From: Cellvibrio sp. PSBB006
GTDB taxonomy: Bacteria; Pseudomonadota; Gammaproteobacteria; Pseudomonadales; Cellvibrionaceae
Reading direction: 5' to 3'
Assembly (NCBI RefSeq): GCF_002162135.1
Contig: NZ_CP021382.1
Location: forward strand, 2,163,501 to 2,227,500
DNA: 64,000 bases
Shown here: positions 31,847 to 47,214 of the stretch, in pieces
Position numbering within the stretch: the first letter of the stretch is position 1
Layout of the letters: each line of letters starts with the position of its first letter
The notes under the pieces: model-generated
Databases searched by the model: none
Told to the model about the DNA's origin: nothing
Seen by the model: only the letters and a program-made list of their open reading frames with translations
Position numbers and translations under genes: made by a program

Positions 31847-32457
31847 CCCAGGATCTCCTCAAATTTTTTCAGAGCAGGAACAGTGACGATTACCTTGTCA
31901 AAGCGAATCAGACTTACAGGATCAACACCCTGAACATCACGAACATCAACCTTATGCAGATTTCGCGAAGCAAGGAATAAGTTTTCACTCATTTCCTCAG
32001 TCACAATCAACGCTTCAGACAAATCGTATTGAGCCAACTTTTGAACAAGACTTTTGGTTTTGGGAGCATCGACATCAAAACTCTCAACAACAACCAAACG
32101 ATCCTGACGATTCAGCTCTGACAAAATGCACTGCAATGCTGCACGATACATTTTCTTATTTAACTTTTGCTCATGGTTGCGCGGCTTGGCAGCGAAGGTA
32201 ACGCCACCTGAACGCCATATTGGGCTACGAATAGTACCCGCACGCGCACGACCAGTACCCTTTTGACGCCAAGGCTTTTTACCACCACCGGAAACCTCGG
32301 CACGAGTCAGCTGCGCCTTAGTCCCCTGACGAGCACCAGCCATATAAGCAACAACAGCCTGATGAACCAGATCCTGATTAAACTCTCTACCGAAAGCCAC
32401 CTCAGATACACTCAAAGTACCTTTAGCGCCGCCGGGTGTAACAATATTTAATTCCAT
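31843..32457 (-). CDS. rplD: 50S ribosomal protein L4
   Basis: 204 residues with the tunnel loop [36 protein letters not shown] segment (here [18 protein letters not shown]). In E. coli L4 also represses the S10 operon through a long rpsJ leader. The leader here is short, so that control is doubtful. Confidence 0.97.
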   Translation of the reverse strand: MELNIVTPGGAKGTLSVSEVAFGREFNQDLVHQAVVAYMAGARQGTKAQLTRAEVSGGGKKPWRQKGTGRARAGTIRSPIWRSGGVTFAAKPRNHEQKLNKKMYRAALQCILSELNRQDRLVVVESFDVDAPKTKSLVQKLAQYDLSEALIVTEEMSENLFLASRNLHKVDVRDVQGVDPVSLIRFDKVIVTVPALKKFEEILG

Positions 32458-32477
32458 CGTCGATTCCTCTCGGATAC

Positions 32478-33122
32478 TTAAGCGTTGTTGCGCGCTTTAA
32501 CTGCCGGACGCACAATCACATCGCCACCTGGCGCACCAGGAATAGCACCCTTGACCAAAAGCAGATTACGCTCAACGTCGACACGAACGACTTCCAGATT
32601 CTGAACAGTCACCTGCTCAGCACCCATATGACCAGTCATTTTTTTGCCTTTGAAGACGCGACCCGGGGTTTGACACTGGCCTATAGAACCAGGAACACGG
32701 TGAGAACGCGAGTTACCATGGGTGGCATCCTGCATACCGAAGTTCCAACGCTTGACGGTACCGGCAAAACCCTTACCTTTAGAAGTGCCTGTAACATCAA
32801 TCTTCTGACCAGCCGCGAATGACTCAACAGTAATTTGAGCACCAACTTCGAAAGCTTCTTGAGAGTCGTTACGCAATTCCCACAAACCACGACCCGCTTC
32901 AGCATTTGCTTTAGCGAAGTGACCTGCTTCAGATTTGGTAACACGGGAGGAGCGACGAGAACCAAGAGTAATCTGCACAGCAGAATAACCGTCGGTTTCT
33001 ACGCTTTTAACCTGAGTGACGCGATTGGGCTCAACCTCAATCACAGAGACAGGAATGGATAAACCATCATCGGTAAATATGCGAGTCATACCGCTTTTGC
33101 GGCCGACAATACCAATCGTCAT
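32478..33122 (-). CDS. rplC: 50S ribosomal protein L3
   Basis: 214 residues: [37 protein letters not shown] and the long loop near the peptidyl transferase centre, [23 protein letters not shown], which includes the Gln methylated in E. coli (Q150). Second gene of the S10 operon. Confidence 0.97.
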   Translation of the reverse strand: MTIGIVGRKSGMTRIFTDDGLSIPVSVIEVEPNRVTQVKSVETDGYSAVQITLGSRRSSRVTKSEAGHFAKANAEAGRGLWELRNDSQEAFEVGAQITVESFAAGQKIDVTGTSKGKGFAGTVKRWNFGMQDATHGNSRSHRVPGSIGQCQTPGRVFKGKKMTGHMGAEQVTVQNLEVVRVDVERNLLLVKGAIPGAPGGDVIVRPAVKARNNA

Positions 33123-33225
33123 TTTACTAACCTCTTAGTGTACGGGGCTTTTACCCGCTATGGCCGCCCATTTCAGAGCGTTACACAGTCTTGCCACCCT
33201 ATGCGACAAGACTTAAAACATTTAC

Positions 33226-33840
<615 letters not shown>

Positions 33841-33869
33841 AAAAGACGCCTCAAGTGAGGCGCCTTTTT
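33841..33869 (-). terminator. Terminator of the str operon after tuf
   Basis: Minus-strand hairpin AAAGGCGCCTC-ACTT-GAGGCGTCTTTTT, immediately after the tuf stop codon. It separates the str and S10 operons. Confidence 0.85.
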
Positions 33870-33886
33870 AACATCAGAAAAGCTTA

Positions 33887-35110
<1,224 letters not shown>

Positions 35111-35144
35111 TTTCTTATTCCTCTAAAAAAATTCAACTGGTGAA

Positions 35145-37262
35145 TTATTCGACGTCTCTAACCTTGCTCTTCGCCATCACCTCTTCAGCAACATTGCGAG
35201 GAGCCTCAAAATATTTCAGAAACTCCATCGTGTAAGTTGCACGCCCCTGAGTTGCAGAGCGCAAGGAAGTTGCGTACCCAAACATCTCTGCCAACGGAAC
35301 TTCGGCGTTAACAATCTTACCCATTGGACCTTCGTCCATCCCCAGAATCATGCCGCGACGACGATTTAGATCACCAACCACGTCACCCATATTTTCTTCA
35401 GGAGTTACCACCTCAACCTTCATAACCGGCTCAAGAAGCACCGCACCACCCTGCTGCGCAAGTCTCTTAGTAGCCATGGAGGCAGCGATTTTAAAGGCCA
35501 TTTCGGAGGAGTCAACATCATGGTAAGAACCATCAAACACAGACGCCTTCAAACCAAGCAACGGATATCCGGCCAAAACGCCGTTTTGCATTTGCTCGGC
35601 AATACCTTTTTGAATTGCCGGAATGTATTCCTTCGGAACCACACCACCAACAACCTCGTTAACAAATTCAAGACCTTCAGCATTAGCATCAGCACCCGGC
35701 TCAAAACGAATCCAGCAATGACCGTATTGACCGCGACCACCTGACTGCCGCACGAACTTACCTTCAATTTCACACTTGTTACGAATCGCCTCGCGATACG
35801 CAACCTGCGGCTTACCAATGTTAGCCTCCACGTTGAACTCGCGGCGCATACGATCGACGATAATATCAAGGTGCAACTCACCCATACCGCCAATAATCGT
35901 TTGACCTGTTTCTTCGTCGGTCTTCACACGGAAAGATGGGTCTTCTTGAGCCAGCTTGCTCAACGCTACCCCCATTTTTTCCTGGTCAGCTTTGGTCTTT
36001 GGCTCCACCGCCACGTGAATAACTGGCTCAGGAAAATCCATACGCTCAAGCGTAATAACATTCTCCATATCACACAGCGTGTCGCCCGTCGTTACGTCTT
36101 TAAAGCCAATGCCGGCAGCAATGTCACCCGCCAACACTTCCTTAATTTCGTTACGCTGGTTTGCATGCATCTGCACCATCCGACCAACACGCTCTTTCTT
36201 GCCCTTAACAGGGTTATAAACCGTATCCCCTGAATTCAATTTGCCGGAGTAAACGCGGAAAAACGTCAAGGTACCAACAAAGGGGTCGGTGGCAATTTTA
36301 AAAGCTAATGCGGAGAAGGGCTGATCATCATTTGCTTCACGAACAGCAACCGTCTCACCATCTTCAAGCACACCCTCAATAGCTTTAACCTCGGTCGGCG
36401 CCGGCAGGTATTCAATAACTGCATCCAGCATCGCCTGAACACCTTTATTTTTAAAGGCAGAGCCACCGATAACCGGAATGATTTCATTTGCCAAGGTGCG
36501 CGCACGGATGCCCGCCTTAATCTCAAGCTCTGTCAGCTCTTCGCCATCCAGATATTTATTCATTAGCTCTTCGGATGATTCCGCAGCCGCCTCGATCAAT
36601 TGCTCGCGCAATTTATCGCAGACCTCCTGAAGGTCAGCAGGGATAGCGGTATACTCGAAGGTCATACCTTGGTCAGCTTCATTCCAGATGACCGCCTGCA
36701 TCTTGACCAGATCAACAACACCCTTGAACTGATCCTCCGAACCAATAGTCATCTGCAACGGAACGGGATTAGCACCCAAGCGAGTTTTTAACTGCTCAAC
36801 AACGCGCAGGTAATTAGCGCCAGTCCGGTCCATCTTGTTGACGAACACAATGCGTGGCACTTCATACTTATTAGCCTGACGCCATACAGTTTCTGTTTGA
36901 GGCTGAACACCTGAAGAACCACACAACACAACCACCGCACCATCCAGTACACGCAATGAACGCTCCACCTCAATGGTGAAATCTACGTGCCCGGGAGTAT
37001 CGATAACATTAATGCGGTGCTCATCGAACTGAGCCGCCATACCTTTCCAGAATGTGGTTACCGCAGCAGAAGTGATCGTGATACCACGCTCCTGCTCCTG
37101 CACCATCCAGTCGGTAGTGGCAGCACCATCGTGCACTTCACCGATTTTGTGCGACAAGCCGGTATAAAAAAGTACACGCTCAGTAGTCGTTGTCTTACCA
37201 GCATCAACGTGTGCACAGATACCGATGTTACGATAGCGCGCAATAGGAGTTTTACGTGTCAC
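35145..37262 (-). CDS. fusA: Elongation factor G
   Basis: Translocation GTPase of 705 residues. Motifs: [13 protein letters not shown] (G1), the switch [18 protein letters not shown] (G3), NKMDRTGA (G4). Domain IV has the [15 protein letters not shown] signature, and the C-terminal [22 protein letters not shown] is intact. It follows rpsG after an 81-nt gap with a hairpin, and precedes tuf. The codon after the GTG start is ACA. No second fusA copy lies in this window. Confidence 0.98.
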   Translation of the reverse strand: MTRKTPIARYRNIGICAHVDAGKTTTTERVLFYTGLSHKIGEVHDGAATTDWMVQEQERGITITSAAVTTFWKGMAAQFDEHRINVIDTPGHVDFTIEVERSLRVLDGAVVVLCGSSGVQPQTETVWRQANKYEVPRIVFVNKMDRTGANYLRVVEQLKTRLGANPVPLQMTIGSEDQFKGVVDLVKMQAVIWNEADQGMTFEYTAIPADLQEVCDKLREQLIEAAAESSEELMNKYLDGEELTELEIKAGIRARTLANEIIPVIGGSAFKNKGVQAMLDAVIEYLPAPTEVKAIEGVLEDGETVAVREANDDQPFSALAFKIATDPFVGTLTFFRVYSGKLNSGDTVYNPVKGKKERVGRMVQMHANQRNEIKEVLAGDIAAGIGFKDVTTGDTLCDMENVITLERMDFPEPVIHVAVEPKTKADQEKMGVALSKLAQEDPSFRVKTDEETGQTIIGGMGELHLDIIVDRMRREFNVEANIGKPQVAYREAIRNKCEIEGKFVRQSGGRGQYGHCWIRFEPGADANAEGLEFVNEVVGGVVPKEYIPAIQKGIAEQMQNGVLAGYPLLGLKASVFDGSYHDVDSSEMAFKIAASMATKRLAQQGGAVLLEPVMKVEVVTPEENMGDVVGDLNRRRGMILGMDEGPMGKIVNAEVPLAEMFGYATSLRSATQGRATYTMEFLKYFEAPRNVAEEVMAKSKVRDVE

Positions 37263-37298
37263 AGTGTAGCCCTCCGAATTACAAATTCTTCAAAAAGG

Positions 37299-37327
37299 TA
37301 AAAGGCAGCTGCTAGGCTGCCTTTTAT
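37299..37327 (-). terminator. Hairpin between rpsG and fusA (weak terminator or attenuator)
   Basis: Minus-strand AAAAGGCAGC-CTAG-CAGCTGCCTTTTA with a further T-rich stretch (ACCTTTTTG). It lies in an operon normally cotranscribed, so partial termination or RNA processing is more likely than a full stop. Confidence 0.5.
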
Positions 37328-37343
37328 GACCCCACGACCAGAA

Positions 37344-37814
37344 TTAGAAGCGGTAGTGAGAGAATGCTTTGTTGGCCTCAGCCATACGATGCACATCTTC
37401 ACGCTTCTTGACCGCAGCACCTTTACCTTGCGCAGCATCCATCAGCTCGCCAGCCAAACGCTGAGGCATAGATTTCTCACCGCGATTACGCGAGTAATCC
37501 ACCAGCCAGCGCATTGCCAGCGCAGTACGGCGAGATGCACGAACCTCCACCGGCACCTGGTAGGTAGCACCACCCACACGGCGAGACTTAACTTCAACCA
37601 AAGGCGCGATGTTTTCCAATGCCTCCGAAAACACCTCCAGAGGATCTCTGTTCATCTTGGCCTTTACCACATCCATTGCACCGTACACGATACGCTCTGC
37701 AATAGATTTTTTACCACTGATCATCACGTGGTTCATAAATTTCGCCAGAGTAACATTGCCAAATTTAGGATCTGGCAACACTTCGCGCTTGGCGACAACT
37801 CTTCTTCTTGGCAT
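37344..37814 (-). CDS. rpsG: 30S ribosomal protein S7
   Basis: 156 residues: [62 protein letters not shown], and the tail [15 protein letters not shown]. It nucleates the 30S head. In E. coli S7 represses this operon by binding the rpsL-rpsG spacer, which is 125 nt here. Confidence 0.97.
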   Translation of the reverse strand: MPRRRVVAKREVLPDPKFGNVTLAKFMNHVMISGKKSIAERIVYGAMDVVKAKMNRDPLEVFSEALENIAPLVEVKSRRVGGATYQVPVEVRASRRTALAMRWLVDYSRNRGEKSMPQRLAGELMDAAQGKGAAVKKREDVHRMAEANKAFSHYRF

Positions 37815-37939
37815 CTTAATAGCCTCTCTTCAGGAATTATCCAGGACGACACTACATCACGCCTGGCCTTACTCGGTTCTTTACCGAAAACGCTTGTTCG
37901 CGCACCAACAATCAGGCGAGCCATACAGCTCGCCAGAGA

Positions 37940-38311
37940 TTATTTGGGACGCTTGGCTCCATACTTGGAGCGAGCTTGCTTACGCTTGGCCACACCGGAT
38001 GTATCCAGTGAACCACGTACAGTGTGGTAACGCACACCGGGCAGGTCTTTAACACGACCGCCACGGATCAGCACCACGCTGTGCTCTTGCAAGTTATGGC
38101 CTTCACCACCGATATAGGAAGTCACTTCAAAGCCATTGGTCAAACGCACACGACATACTTTACGCAGCGCTGAGTTTGGCTTTTTAGGTGTGGTGGTGTA
38201 AACGCGGGTACAGACACCGCGCTTTTGCGGGTTGCCTTGCAGAGCAGGAACGTCGCTCTTTTCTACCTTACGTTTTCTCGGCTTACGAACCAACTGGTTG
38301 ATCGTTGCCAT
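37940..38311 (-). CDS. rpsL: 30S ribosomal protein S12
   Basis: 123 residues from [15 protein letters not shown]; an in-frame codon 11 upstream is rejected. The decoding loop [13 protein letters not shown] has the wild-type Lys at the position altered in streptomycin resistance, and [14 protein letters not shown] has the other wild-type Lys and the methylthiolated Asp. First gene of the str operon. Confidence 0.98.
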   Translation of the reverse strand: MATINQLVRKPRKRKVEKSDVPALQGNPQKRGVCTRVYTTTPKKPNSALRKVCRVRLTNGFEVTSYIGGEGHNLQEHSVVLIRGGRVKDLPGVRYHTVRGSLDTSGVAKRKQARSKYGAKRPK

Positions 38312-38330
38312 GAAAATAAACTCCACAGAT

Positions 38331-38352
38331 AAAAATGCCTTCAATTGAAGGC
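38331..38352 (-). terminator. Intrinsic terminator-like hairpin in the rpsL leader
   Basis: Minus-strand GCCTTCAATTGAAGGC followed by ATTTTTA, only about 20 nt before the rpsL start codon. The stem is short and self-complementary, so it could be a terminator for readthrough from rpoC, an attenuator or a processing site. Confidence 0.45.
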
Positions 38353-38510
38353 CGGTTTAAAGAGAACGGACACCCGTTCCCCACTTCTCAGAAAAAGCGG
38401 GTGGCGCATTGTAAAGAGGCCACCTGCCTCCGTCAAGGCAGAGTCGATGTTTAAAGGGGATGCACTGAAGGATATTTCCGGACAGGGACAAACACTTTCG
38501 ATCTACCTCT

Positions 38511-38539
38511 GATGCTCCGACTTTACGGGCCGGAGCATC
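38511..38539 (-). terminator. Hairpin after rpoC
   Basis: Minus-strand GATGCTCCG-GCCCGTAAAGT-CGGAGCATC, 14 nt beyond the rpoC stop. The stem is a perfect 9 bp but no T run follows, so it may be a 3'-end stabilising structure or a factor-dependent terminator. Confidence 0.4.
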
Positions 38540-38552
38540 AGATTCTTCTCAA

Positions 38553-41500
38553 CTAGTTGGAGCTGGACTTCAACGCCTCAGTCAATGCTGCTTCGACATC
38601 TTCCGCACTCACGCCAACATCACTCACATTCAGCGCCGCTTCACGCTTGCGCTTACGCTCGCTGTGATATGCCAAGCCAGTACCGGCAGGAATCAGACGA
38701 CCAACAACGACGTTTTCTTTCAGCCCGCGCAGACTGTCTTTCTTGCCGGTAACCGCCGCTTCGGTAAGAACGCGGGTGGTTTCCTGGAATGACGCAGCGG
38801 AGATAAAGGACTCAGTCGCCAGAGAGGCTTTGGTAATACCCAGCAATAAGCGCTCGAACTGGCCAGGCTGTTTGCCATCGCCGCGCAGGCGCTCATTCTC
38901 TTCCAACACCTGGGTGTATTCAACCTGCTCGCCTTTTACAAAGTTGGAGTCGCCCATCGTGGTGATCTCAACCTTGCGCAGCATCTGACGCACAATTGTT
39001 TCGATGTGCTTGTCGTTAATCTTCACACCCTGCAAGCGGTAAACATCCTGGATCTCATTCGTAATGTAACGAGACAAGGCTTCTACCCCTTGCAAACGGA
39101 GGATATCGTGCGGGTTAGCCGGGCCGTCAGATACAACCTCTCCCTTTTCTACCATCTCACCTTCGAAGACCGTCAACTGGCGATGCTTGGGGATCAACAC
39201 TTCATAATAAGTTGATCCATCCGGTAGCAATTGACCGTCAGTCGGCGTGATGATCAAACGACGTTTGCCCTTGGTTTCTTTACCAAAGCTCACTGTACCT
39301 GAAATTTCCGCCAGGATTGACGGCTCTTTCGGACGGCGCGCTTCGAACAAGTCAGCAACGCGCGGCAGACCACCGGTAATATCGCGAGTCTTGGAACCTT
39401 CCTGCGGAATACGCGCGATGATGTCACCAACGTTGATAATGTCGCTGTTGTTGATGCTCAAAATCGCCTTGGAAGGCAGCATGTAGTGCGCCGGCACGTT
39501 GGTATTCGCGAGGAATAACTCTTTACCCTTGGCATCAACCAAGGTAACAGCTGGTCTTAAATCTTTACCAGCAGAGGGACGTTCAGCCGGATCTAAAACT
39601 TCGATGGAACTCAAGCCAGTCAGTTCGTCTGTTTGACGGCGAATTGACAAACCATCTTCCATACCAGAGAAGGCTACCGTACCCGCCACTTCCGAAACGA
39701 TCGGGTGAGTGTGCGGATCCCATTTCGCGATAATCTGACCACCTTTAACGGTTTCACCGTCTTTCACGGTAATCAAAGCGCCATAGGGGATCTTATAGCG
39801 TTCACGCTCACGACCGCTGGCGTCAGCAATTGCCAGTTCACCAGAGCGCGATACCGCTACCAGGTTACCGGCCGGATTGCTCACCACCTTCACGTTCAGC
39901 AAGCGGACAGTACCTTCCTGCTTCACTTGTACACTATCAGCAGCAGAAGCTCGTGACGCCGCACCACCAATGTGGAAGGTACGCATCGTCAACTGGGTAC
40001 CCGGCTCACCAATGGATTGTGCTGCAATAACACCCACAGCCTCACCAACGTTAACACGATGCCCACGAGCCAGGTCGCGGCCATAACACATTGAACAGAT
40101 ACCGGTTCGCGCGTCGCAGCTGATCGGCGAACGCACACAGACTTCGTCAATACCCATGGCTTCGATGCGCTCAACCCAAGCCTCATCAATCATGGTGCCA
40201 GCAAGAATCAGAATCTCATCGCTACCAGGACGAATAACGTCACGCGCCACCACACGACCGAGGATACGATCACCCAATGATTCAATAACATCGCCACCTT
40301 CAATAACCGGTGACATTGTCAAACCTTCGTCAGTGCCGCAATCGATCATGGTGACAACCAGATCCTGAGCAACATCCACCAAACGACGTGTCAGGTAACC
40401 GGAGTTCGCCGTCTTCAAGGCGGTATCCGCCAAACCTTTCCGCGCACCGTGGGTAGAAATAAAGTACTGAAGTACGTTCAAGCCTTCGCGGAAGTTCGCC
40501 GTAATCGGCTGCTCGATAATAGAACCATCTGGACGCGCCATCAGGCCACGCATACCCGCTAACTGACGAATCTGTGCTGGCGAGCCCCGCGCACCGGAAT
40601 CTGCATACATAAATACGGAGTTAAACGAAGCTTGTTGCTCCTCTTTACCTTCGCGGTTTATTACCGATTCTTTACTGATGCCTTCCATCATGGACTTGGC
40701 CACGAGGTCATTCGCACGAGACCAGATATCGATAACCTTGTTGTACTTTTCGCCCTGGGTTACCAGACCTGCAGCATATTGCCCTTCAATTTCCTTCACT
40801 TCGCTCTCAGCACGCGCAATGATGTCGGCTTTCGCATCAGGAATAGCAAAGTCATTAACACCGATAGATGAGCCAGACTTGGTAGAGAAGTCGTAACCCA
40901 TGTACATCAAGCGGTCAGCAAAAATAACGGTAGCCTTGAGCCCTACCACGCGATAGCAGTAGTTGATCACCGCTGAGATCGCCTTCTTAACCATCGGGCG
41001 ATTGGTCATCTCCAATGGAATGCCAGCGGGAACAATTTCCCACAGCAATACACGACCAACCGTGGTGTCAACCAGACGTGTTGATTGTTGTTTTTCTCCT
41101 TCGGCACCGATCAGGGTTTCGGACAAACGCACCTTAATGCGCGCTTGGAGGTCCACCTGTTTGGAGTAATAAGCGCGGGAAACTTCAGCCGTGTCGGCAA
41201 AGTGCATTCCCTCACCCCGCGCATTGATACGCTCGCGCGTCATCCAATACAGACCGAGAACCACGTCCTGCGATGGCACAATGATCGGCTCACCGGACGC
41301 GGGAGAAAGAATGTTGTTGGTAGACATCATCAGCGCGCGCGCTTCCAACTGCGCTTCCAGTGTCAACGGCACGTGCACGGCCATCTGGTCACCGTCGAAG
41401 TCAGCGTTGTATGCTGTACAAACCAGCGGATGCAACTGGATTGCCTTACCTTCAATCAACACTGGCTCAAATGCCTGGATACCGAGACGGTGAAGTGTTG

Positions 41501-42779
41501 GGGCACGGTTCAGCAGCACCGGGTGTTCACGGATCACATCATCCAGAATATCCCATACTACAGCCTCTTCGCGCTCAACCATTTTCTTGGCGGCTTTAAT
41601 AGTCGTCGCCAAGCCACGCAGTTCGAGCTTGCTGAAGATAAACGGCTTGAACAGCTCCAAAGCCATCTTCTTGGGCAGACCGCATTGGTGCAAGCGCAAC
41701 GTCGGACCTACCACGATCACCGAACGACCGGAATAGTCCACGCGCTTTCCGAGCAGGTTTTGACGGAAACGACCTTGTTTACCTTTGATCATATCCGCCA
41801 ATGATTTCAGCGGGCGCTTGTTAGAGCCGGTGATCGCTCGACCGCGACGACCATTATCCAGCAAGGCATCTACCGCTTCCTGAAGCATGCGCTTCTCATT
41901 GCGCACGATAATGTCGGGCGCATTCAAATCAAGCAAACGCTTTAAACGATTATTACGGTTGATGACACGACGATAAAGGTCATTGAGGTCGGATGTCGCA
42001 AAGCGACCACCATCCAACGGAACCAAAGGACGCAGATCCGGCGGCAGCACCGGCAGCACTTCCATCACCATCCACTCAGGCTTGTTACCTGAAAAGTGGA
42101 AAGCCTCCAGCAACTTCAAGCGCTTGGAATATTTCTTAATTTTGGTTTCGCTGGTGGTGTTAGGAATTTCTTCCCGCAAATGTTGAATCTCACCTTCCAG
42201 ATCAATGTCGCGCATTAGCGTCTGAATAGCTTCGGCGCCCATCTTGGCTTCGAATTCATCACCAAACTCTTCCATCGCCTCGAAGTACTGCTCATCAGTT
42301 AACAACTGACCACGCTCCAGGCTGGTCATGCCTGGCTCAGTAACAACATAAGATTCGAAGTAAAGTACGCGCTCAATATCGCGCAGCGTCATGTCGAGCA
42401 ACAAACCGATACGGCTCGGCAGTGATTTGAGGAACCAAATGTGTGCAACCGGGCTGGCCAATTCAATATGACCCATACGTTCGCGACGCACTTTGGCAAG
42501 CGTCACTTCTACACCGCATTTCTCACAGATGATGCCGCGATGCTTCATGCGCTTGTATTTACCACACAAGCATTCGTAATCTTTTACCGGACCAAAGATC
42601 TTGGCACAGAACAAACCTTCACGCTCAGGCTTGAAGGTACGGTAGTTAATGGTTTCCGGCTTTTTCACTTCGCCGTATGACCAGGAGCGAATCATCTCCG
42701 GTGACGCCAGGCTGATGCGGATAGCATCGAACTCTTCGACTTGTCCCTGGGACTTGAGTAAATTCAGTAAGTCTTTCAA
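38553..42779 (-). CDS. rpoC: RNA polymerase subunit beta-prime
   Basis: 1408 residues. Zinc-binding [23 protein letters not shown] near residue 70; the catalytic Mg motif [15 protein letters not shown] near 460; bridge helix and trigger loop region [20 protein letters not shown] near 925; second zinc site with [19 protein letters not shown] near 890. The C-terminal end binds omega. It follows rpoB by 94 nt in the usual rplKAJL-rpoBC cluster. Confidence 0.98.
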   Translation of the reverse strand: MKDLLNLLKSQGQVEEFDAIRISLASPEMIRSWSYGEVKKPETINYRTFKPEREGLFCAKIFGPVKDYECLCGKYKRMKHRGIICEKCGVEVTLAKVRRERMGHIELASPVAHIWFLKSLPSRIGLLLDMTLRDIERVLYFESYVVTEPGMTSLERGQLLTDEQYFEAMEEFGDEFEAKMGAEAIQTLMRDIDLEGEIQHLREEIPNTTSETKIKKYSKRLKLLEAFHFSGNKPEWMVMEVLPVLPPDLRPLVPLDGGRFATSDLNDLYRRVINRNNRLKRLLDLNAPDIIVRNEKRMLQEAVDALLDNGRRGRAITGSNKRPLKSLADMIKGKQGRFRQNLLGKRVDYSGRSVIVVGPTLRLHQCGLPKKMALELFKPFIFSKLELRGLATTIKAAKKMVEREEAVVWDILDDVIREHPVLLNRAPTLHRLGIQAFEPVLIEGKAIQLHPLVCTAYNADFDGDQMAVHVPLTLEAQLEARALMMSTNNILSPASGEPIIVPSQDVVLGLYWMTRERINARGEGMHFADTAEVSRAYYSKQVDLQARIKVRLSETLIGAEGEKQQSTRLVDTTVGRVLLWEIVPAGIPLEMTNRPMVKKAISAVINYCYRVVGLKATVIFADRLMYMGYDFSTKSGSSIGVNDFAIPDAKADIIARAESEVKEIEGQYAAGLVTQGEKYNKVIDIWSRANDLVAKSMMEGISKESVINREGKEEQQASFNSVFMYADSGARGSPAQIRQLAGMRGLMARPDGSIIEQPITANFREGLNVLQYFISTHGARKGLADTALKTANSGYLTRRLVDVAQDLVVTMIDCGTDEGLTMSPVIEGGDVIESLGDRILGRVVARDVIRPGSDEILILAGTMIDEAWVERIEAMGIDEVCVRSPISCDARTGICSMCYGRDLARGHRVNVGEAVGVIAAQSIGEPGTQLTMRTFHIGGAASRASAADSVQVKQEGTVRLLNVKVVSNPAGNLVAVSRSGELAIADASGRERERYKIPYGALITVKDGETVKGGQIIAKWDPHTHPIVSEVAGTVAFSGMEDGLSIRRQTDELTGLSSIEVLDPAERPSAGKDLRPAVTLVDAKGKELFLANTNVPAHYMLPSKAILSINNSDIINVGDIIARIPQEGSKTRDITGGLPRVADLFEARRPKEPSILAEISGTVSFGKETKGKRRLIITPTDGQLLPDGSTYYEVLIPKHRQLTVFEGEMVEKGEVVSDGPANPHDILRLQGVEALSRYITNEIQDVYRLQGVKINDKHIETIVRQMLRKVEITTMGDSNFVKGEQVEYTQVLEENERLRGDGKQPGQFERLLLGITKASLATESFISAASFQETTRVLTEAAVTGKKDSLRGLKENVVVGRLIPAGTGLAYHSERKRKREAALNVSDVGVSAEDVEAALTEALKSSSN

Positions 42780-42873
42780 GGCTATTCTCCAATGAGCTGC
42801 AATGAGTGAGCTTCAGTGAGTGCAATTGCACATCAGGGGCTTTACAGCCCCCTGCTGATTAACGACGTAAGGA

Positions 42874-45800
42874 TTACTCGTCCTGCTCCAGTTCCATGTT
42901 GATACCGAGCGAGCGGATCTCTTTAACCAATACGTTAAAGGATTCCGGCATGCCGGGCTCCATACGGTGATCGCCATCCACGATGTTTTTGTACATCTTG
43001 GTACGACCAGCCACATCGTCGGATTTGACAGTAAGCATTTCCTGAAGGGTGTAGGCCGCGCCATAAGCTTCAAGCGCCCACACTTCCATCTCCCCGAAAC
43101 GCTGACCGCCAAACTGTGCTTTACCACCGAGCGGCTGTTGGGTAACCAGACTGTAGGAACCGGTAGAACGTGCGTGCATCTTGTCGTCAACCAAGTGGTT
43201 CAGTTTCAGCATGTACATGTAACCCACAGTCACAGGACGTGAAAACTGATCACCGGTACGGCCGTCAAACAAAGTGGTTTGACCGGTATCGGACAAGTCA
43301 GCCAAACGCAACAATGCCTTGATCTCATGCTCTTTGGCACCGTCAAAAACAGGCGTTGCCATCGGTACGCCACCAATCAAATTGCGCGCAAGATCCAGAA
43401 TTTCAGTATCACTGAATGATGCCAAATCTTCTTTTGCCGCTACGTCACCGGTCTTGTTGTAAATCTCTTCAAGGAAGCTGCGAACTTCTGCAACAGCACG
43501 CTGCTCACGCAACATTGCATCAATCTTCACACCCAGACCTTTGGCAGCCATACCCAAGTGCATTTCCAGCACCTGCCCCACGTTCATACGAGAGGGAACA
43601 CCCAGCGGGTTCAGCACGATGTCAACTGGCTCACCCTTCTCATCATGCGGCATGTCTTCAACGGGCATGATGACGGAGATAACCCCTTTGTTACCGTGAC
43701 GACCTGCCATCTTGTCACCGGGTTGGATGCGGCGCTTGATCGCCAGATACACCTTAACAATTTTCAATACACCCGGCGCCAGATCATCGCCCGTAGACAA
43801 TTTGCGCTTCTTGTCTTCAAAACGTTCATCAAGGATTTTACGACGCTCGGCCAACTGCTCTTCCGCACGATCAATCTGCTCATTGAGCACTTCGTCGGCC
43901 ATGCGCAGCTTGAACCATTGGTCTTTTTCCAGACCATCCAGCATCTCGTCAGTCAAGGCATCGCCTTTTTTAACACCTTTACCGGAAGCGACTTTTTGGC
44001 CCACCAGCGCGGCGCGCAAACGCTCAAGTGTAGCGGTTTCCATAATGCGGTATTCTTCGTTGAGGTCTTTACGCACTTCATCCAGCTGTGCTTTTTCGAT
44101 CTCAAGGCTACGTTGATCTTTTTCCAGACCATCGCGAGTAAATACCTGCACATCAATGACGGTACCTTTGGTGCTTGACGGTACACGCAACGATGTATCT
44201 TTAACATCGGAAGCCTTCTCACCAAAGATTGCACGCAACAGTTTTTCTTCAGGCGTCAGCTGTGTTTCGCCTTTAGGCGTCACTTTACCAACCAGAATAT
44301 CGCCACCACCGACTTCCGCACCAATGTAAACAATGCCGGACTCATCCAGCTTGCTCAGTGCACTTTCGCCGACATTGGGAATATCTGCGGTGATTTCTTC
44401 GCTGCCCAATTTGGTGTCGCGTGCAATACAGGTTAATTCCTGAATATGGATCGTAGTGAAACGGTCTTCCTGCACAACACGTTCGGATACCAGAATGGAG
44501 TCTTCATAGTTGTATCCGTTCCAGGGCATAAACGCGATGCGCATGTTCTGGCCCAACGCCAATTCGCCCATGTCAACAGACGGGCCGTCCGCAAGGATAT
44601 CGCCGCGTGCAACGATGTCGCCCATATTGACGATAGGACGCTGATTGATACAGGTGTTCTGGTTAGAACGGGTGTACTTGATCAGGTTATAGATATCCAC
44701 ACCGGCATCACCGGCAGCAACTTCATCATCATGAACCTTGATCACCACACGACCTGCGTCAACACTGTCCACCACGCCGCCACGTTTTGCGACAACACAC
44801 ACGCCAGAGTCAGCTGCTACGTTGCGCTCCATACCAGTACCAACCAGCGGTTTTTCCGCCTTGAGTGTCGGAACTGCCTGACGCTGCATGTTGGAACCCA
44901 TCAAGGCGCGGTTGGCGTCATCGTGCTCAAGGAATGGAATCAAGGAGGCCGCAACAGAAACAACCTGACGCGCCGAGACGTCCATGTACTGAACATCTTG
45001 TGGCGGCTTCAATGCGAACTCATTCAAGTGACGCACAGAAACCAGCTCATCAGAGAGTTTGCCATTTTTGTCTACCGCTGCCGAAGCCTGGGCAATAACA
45101 TATTCGGCTTCGTTAATCGCGGACAAAAATTCAATGTCATTGGTAACCTTGCCATCGACAACTTTGCGGTACGGACTTTCGAGAAAGCCATAGCTGTTGG
45201 TACGAGCGTAGGTAGCCAAGGAGTTTATCAAACCGATGTTCGGACCTTCGGGAGTTTCAATTGGGCAAACACGACCATAATGCGTCGGATGCACGTCACG
45301 AACCTCAAAGCCGGCACGTTCGCGCGTCAAACCACCCGGGCCGAGCGCGGACACACGACGCTTGTGCGTCACTTCCGACAAGGGATTGTTTTGGTCCATG
45401 AATTGCGACAACTGGGAAGAACCGAAGAACTCTTTCACTGCCGCTGCAACGGGCTTGGCATTGATCAGATCTTGCGGCATCAAACCTTCGCTTTCTGCCA
45501 TGGATAAGCGCTCTTTAACCGCACGCTCAACACGCACCAGACCAACGCGGAATTGATTCTCCGCCATCTCGCCAACAGAACGCACGCGACGGTTACCCAA
45601 GTGATCAATATCATCCACAACACCTTTACCGTTACGGATGGAGATCAATGTCTTCATCACATCAACGATATCATCGTTGGACAAGGTGCCTTCGCCTGTC
45701 TCAATCTCACGACCGAGACGGCGGTTGAACTTCATGCGACCCACAGCGGATAAGTCGTAGCGCTCCTGACTGAAGAACAGATTCTGGAACAACGCTTCTG

Positions 45801-46959
45801 CGGATTCTTTGGTCGGTGGCTCGCCAGGGCGCATCATGCGGTAGATTTCAACCAACGCTTCCAGCTGGGTACGAGTTGGATCGATACGCAAGGTTTCCGA
45901 TACGAATGGACCACAATCCAGTTCGTTGGTGTAGAGTGTTTCAATTTTTTCTACGCCAGCTGCGGCGAGCTTGGCGAGAGTATCAGCGGTGATTTCAGTA
46001 TTACATTCAAATAACACTTCACCGGTTTTGGTATCAACAACATCTTTCGCCAACGAGCGTCCCAACAGATATTCTGACGGAACTTCCATCTGATCAACAC
46101 CAGCTTTTTCAAGCAAACGAATATGACGCGCCGTAATACGACGGCCTTCTTCGATAATGATATTGCCTTTCTTGTCTTTGATATCAAATGTTGCCACATC
46201 ACCACGCAGGCGAGACGGCACCACCTCAAATACAAATTGACCATTCTTATCAACTTTGAAATTGCTGGTTTCGAAAAACATCTCCAGCATTTCCTGCGAG
46301 CTAAAACCTAAAGCACGCAAAAGGATAGAGGCGGGCAATTTACGTCGACGGTCGATACGGACGTATAACAAATCTTTTGGATCGAATTCAAAATCGAGCC
46401 ATGATCCACGGTAAGGAATAATCCGTGCGGAATAAAGTAATTTACCGGAAGAGTGGGTCTTGCCTTTATCGTGGTCAAAGAACACGCCAGGCGAACGGTG
46501 CAACTGCGAAACGATGACTCGCTCGGTACCATTGATAACAAATGTACCATTGTCTGTCATGAGCGGAATTTCGCCCATGTACACTTCTTGCTCTTTAATA
46601 TCTTTGATCGCTTTATTCGCGGATTCACGATCATAAATGATCAGGCGCACTTTAACGCGCAAAGGCACGGCGTAGGTAACGCCGCGCAAAATACATTCAT
46701 TTACGTCAAACGCTGCTTTGCCGAGGTTATAGCTCACATATTCGAGCGCAGCATTGCCAGAGTAGCTGACAATCGGGAACACTGACCGGAATGCCGCATG
46801 CAAACCAACATCTTCCCGCTTGCTGGGAGACTGATCTGCCTGGGTAAATTTCCGATATGAATCCAGTTGAATCGCCAAAAGGTAAGGCACATCCATGACG
46901 TGTGGCAACTTGCCAAAATCCTTGCGGATACGTTTTTTCTCAGTGTATGAGTAAGCCAT
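42874..46959 (-). CDS. rpoB: RNA polymerase subunit beta
   Basis: 1361 residues. The rifampicin-binding region reads [30 protein letters not shown], with the wild-type Asp, His and Ser at the usual resistance positions. Further conserved blocks: [36 protein letters not shown], the C-terminal [15 protein letters not shown] and [28 protein letters not shown]. It is separated from rplL by 255 nt holding an attenuator-like hairpin. Confidence 0.98.
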   Translation of the reverse strand: MAYSYTEKKRIRKDFGKLPHVMDVPYLLAIQLDSYRKFTQADQSPSKREDVGLHAAFRSVFPIVSYSGNAALEYVSYNLGKAAFDVNECILRGVTYAVPLRVKVRLIIYDRESANKAIKDIKEQEVYMGEIPLMTDNGTFVINGTERVIVSQLHRSPGVFFDHDKGKTHSSGKLLYSARIIPYRGSWLDFEFDPKDLLYVRIDRRRKLPASILLRALGFSSQEMLEMFFETSNFKVDKNGQFVFEVVPSRLRGDVATFDIKDKKGNIIIEEGRRITARHIRLLEKAGVDQMEVPSEYLLGRSLAKDVVDTKTGEVLFECNTEITADTLAKLAAAGVEKIETLYTNELDCGPFVSETLRIDPTRTQLEALVEIYRMMRPGEPPTKESAEALFQNLFFSQERYDLSAVGRMKFNRRLGREIETGEGTLSNDDIVDVMKTLISIRNGKGVVDDIDHLGNRRVRSVGEMAENQFRVGLVRVERAVKERLSMAESEGLMPQDLINAKPVAAAVKEFFGSSQLSQFMDQNNPLSEVTHKRRVSALGPGGLTRERAGFEVRDVHPTHYGRVCPIETPEGPNIGLINSLATYARTNSYGFLESPYRKVVDGKVTNDIEFLSAINEAEYVIAQASAAVDKNGKLSDELVSVRHLNEFALKPPQDVQYMDVSARQVVSVAASLIPFLEHDDANRALMGSNMQRQAVPTLKAEKPLVGTGMERNVAADSGVCVVAKRGGVVDSVDAGRVVIKVHDDEVAAGDAGVDIYNLIKYTRSNQNTCINQRPIVNMGDIVARGDILADGPSVDMGELALGQNMRIAFMPWNGYNYEDSILVSERVVQEDRFTTIHIQELTCIARDTKLGSEEITADIPNVGESALSKLDESGIVYIGAEVGGGDILVGKVTPKGETQLTPEEKLLRAIFGEKASDVKDTSLRVPSSTKGTVIDVQVFTRDGLEKDQRSLEIEKAQLDEVRKDLNEEYRIMETATLERLRAALVGQKVASGKGVKKGDALTDEMLDGLEKDQWFKLRMADEVLNEQIDRAEEQLAERRKILDERFEDKKRKLSTGDDLAPGVLKIVKVYLAIKRRIQPGDKMAGRHGNKGVISVIMPVEDMPHDEKGEPVDIVLNPLGVPSRMNVGQVLEMHLGMAAKGLGVKIDAMLREQRAVAEVRSFLEEIYNKTGDVAAKEDLASFSDTEILDLARNLIGGVPMATPVFDGAKEHEIKALLRLADLSDTGQTTLFDGRTGDQFSRPVTVGYMYMLKLNHLVDDKMHARSTGSYSLVTQQPLGGKAQFGGQRFGEMEVWALEAYGAAYTLQEMLTVKSDDVAGRTKMYKNIVDGDHRMEPGMPESFNVLVKEIRSLGINMELEQDE

Positions 46960-47136
46960 CTGTATTCCCCAGCTTGTTCGCGGACGGGCTTGATCGCAGC
47001 CACAGAAACGCGGGTAGCGTCTCTTTCATTAACTAGCAGTCTGTATCTTGATTACCTGAAATAAACAGGCATTCTGTGTAGCGGTGCTACACGCATTCAT
47101 TGCCCCATTTCCATACCGCACTTGCAGATAGAAACG

Positions 47137-47172
47137 GAAAAAGGCTGGCGAGCATAAAGCCCACCAGCCTCG
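47137..47172 (-). terminator. Attenuator-like terminator between rplL and rpoB
   Basis: Minus-strand AGGCTGG-TGGGCTTTATGCTCG-CCAGCCTTTTTC, a 7-bp stem with a 5-T tail. In E. coli a partial terminator in this same spacer lowers rpoBC expression relative to rplJL; the same role is likely here. Confidence 0.75.
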
Positions 47173-47214
47173 CGTCCAATGCATGCATATGGACAAGGCT
47201 ATACACAACCAGAA

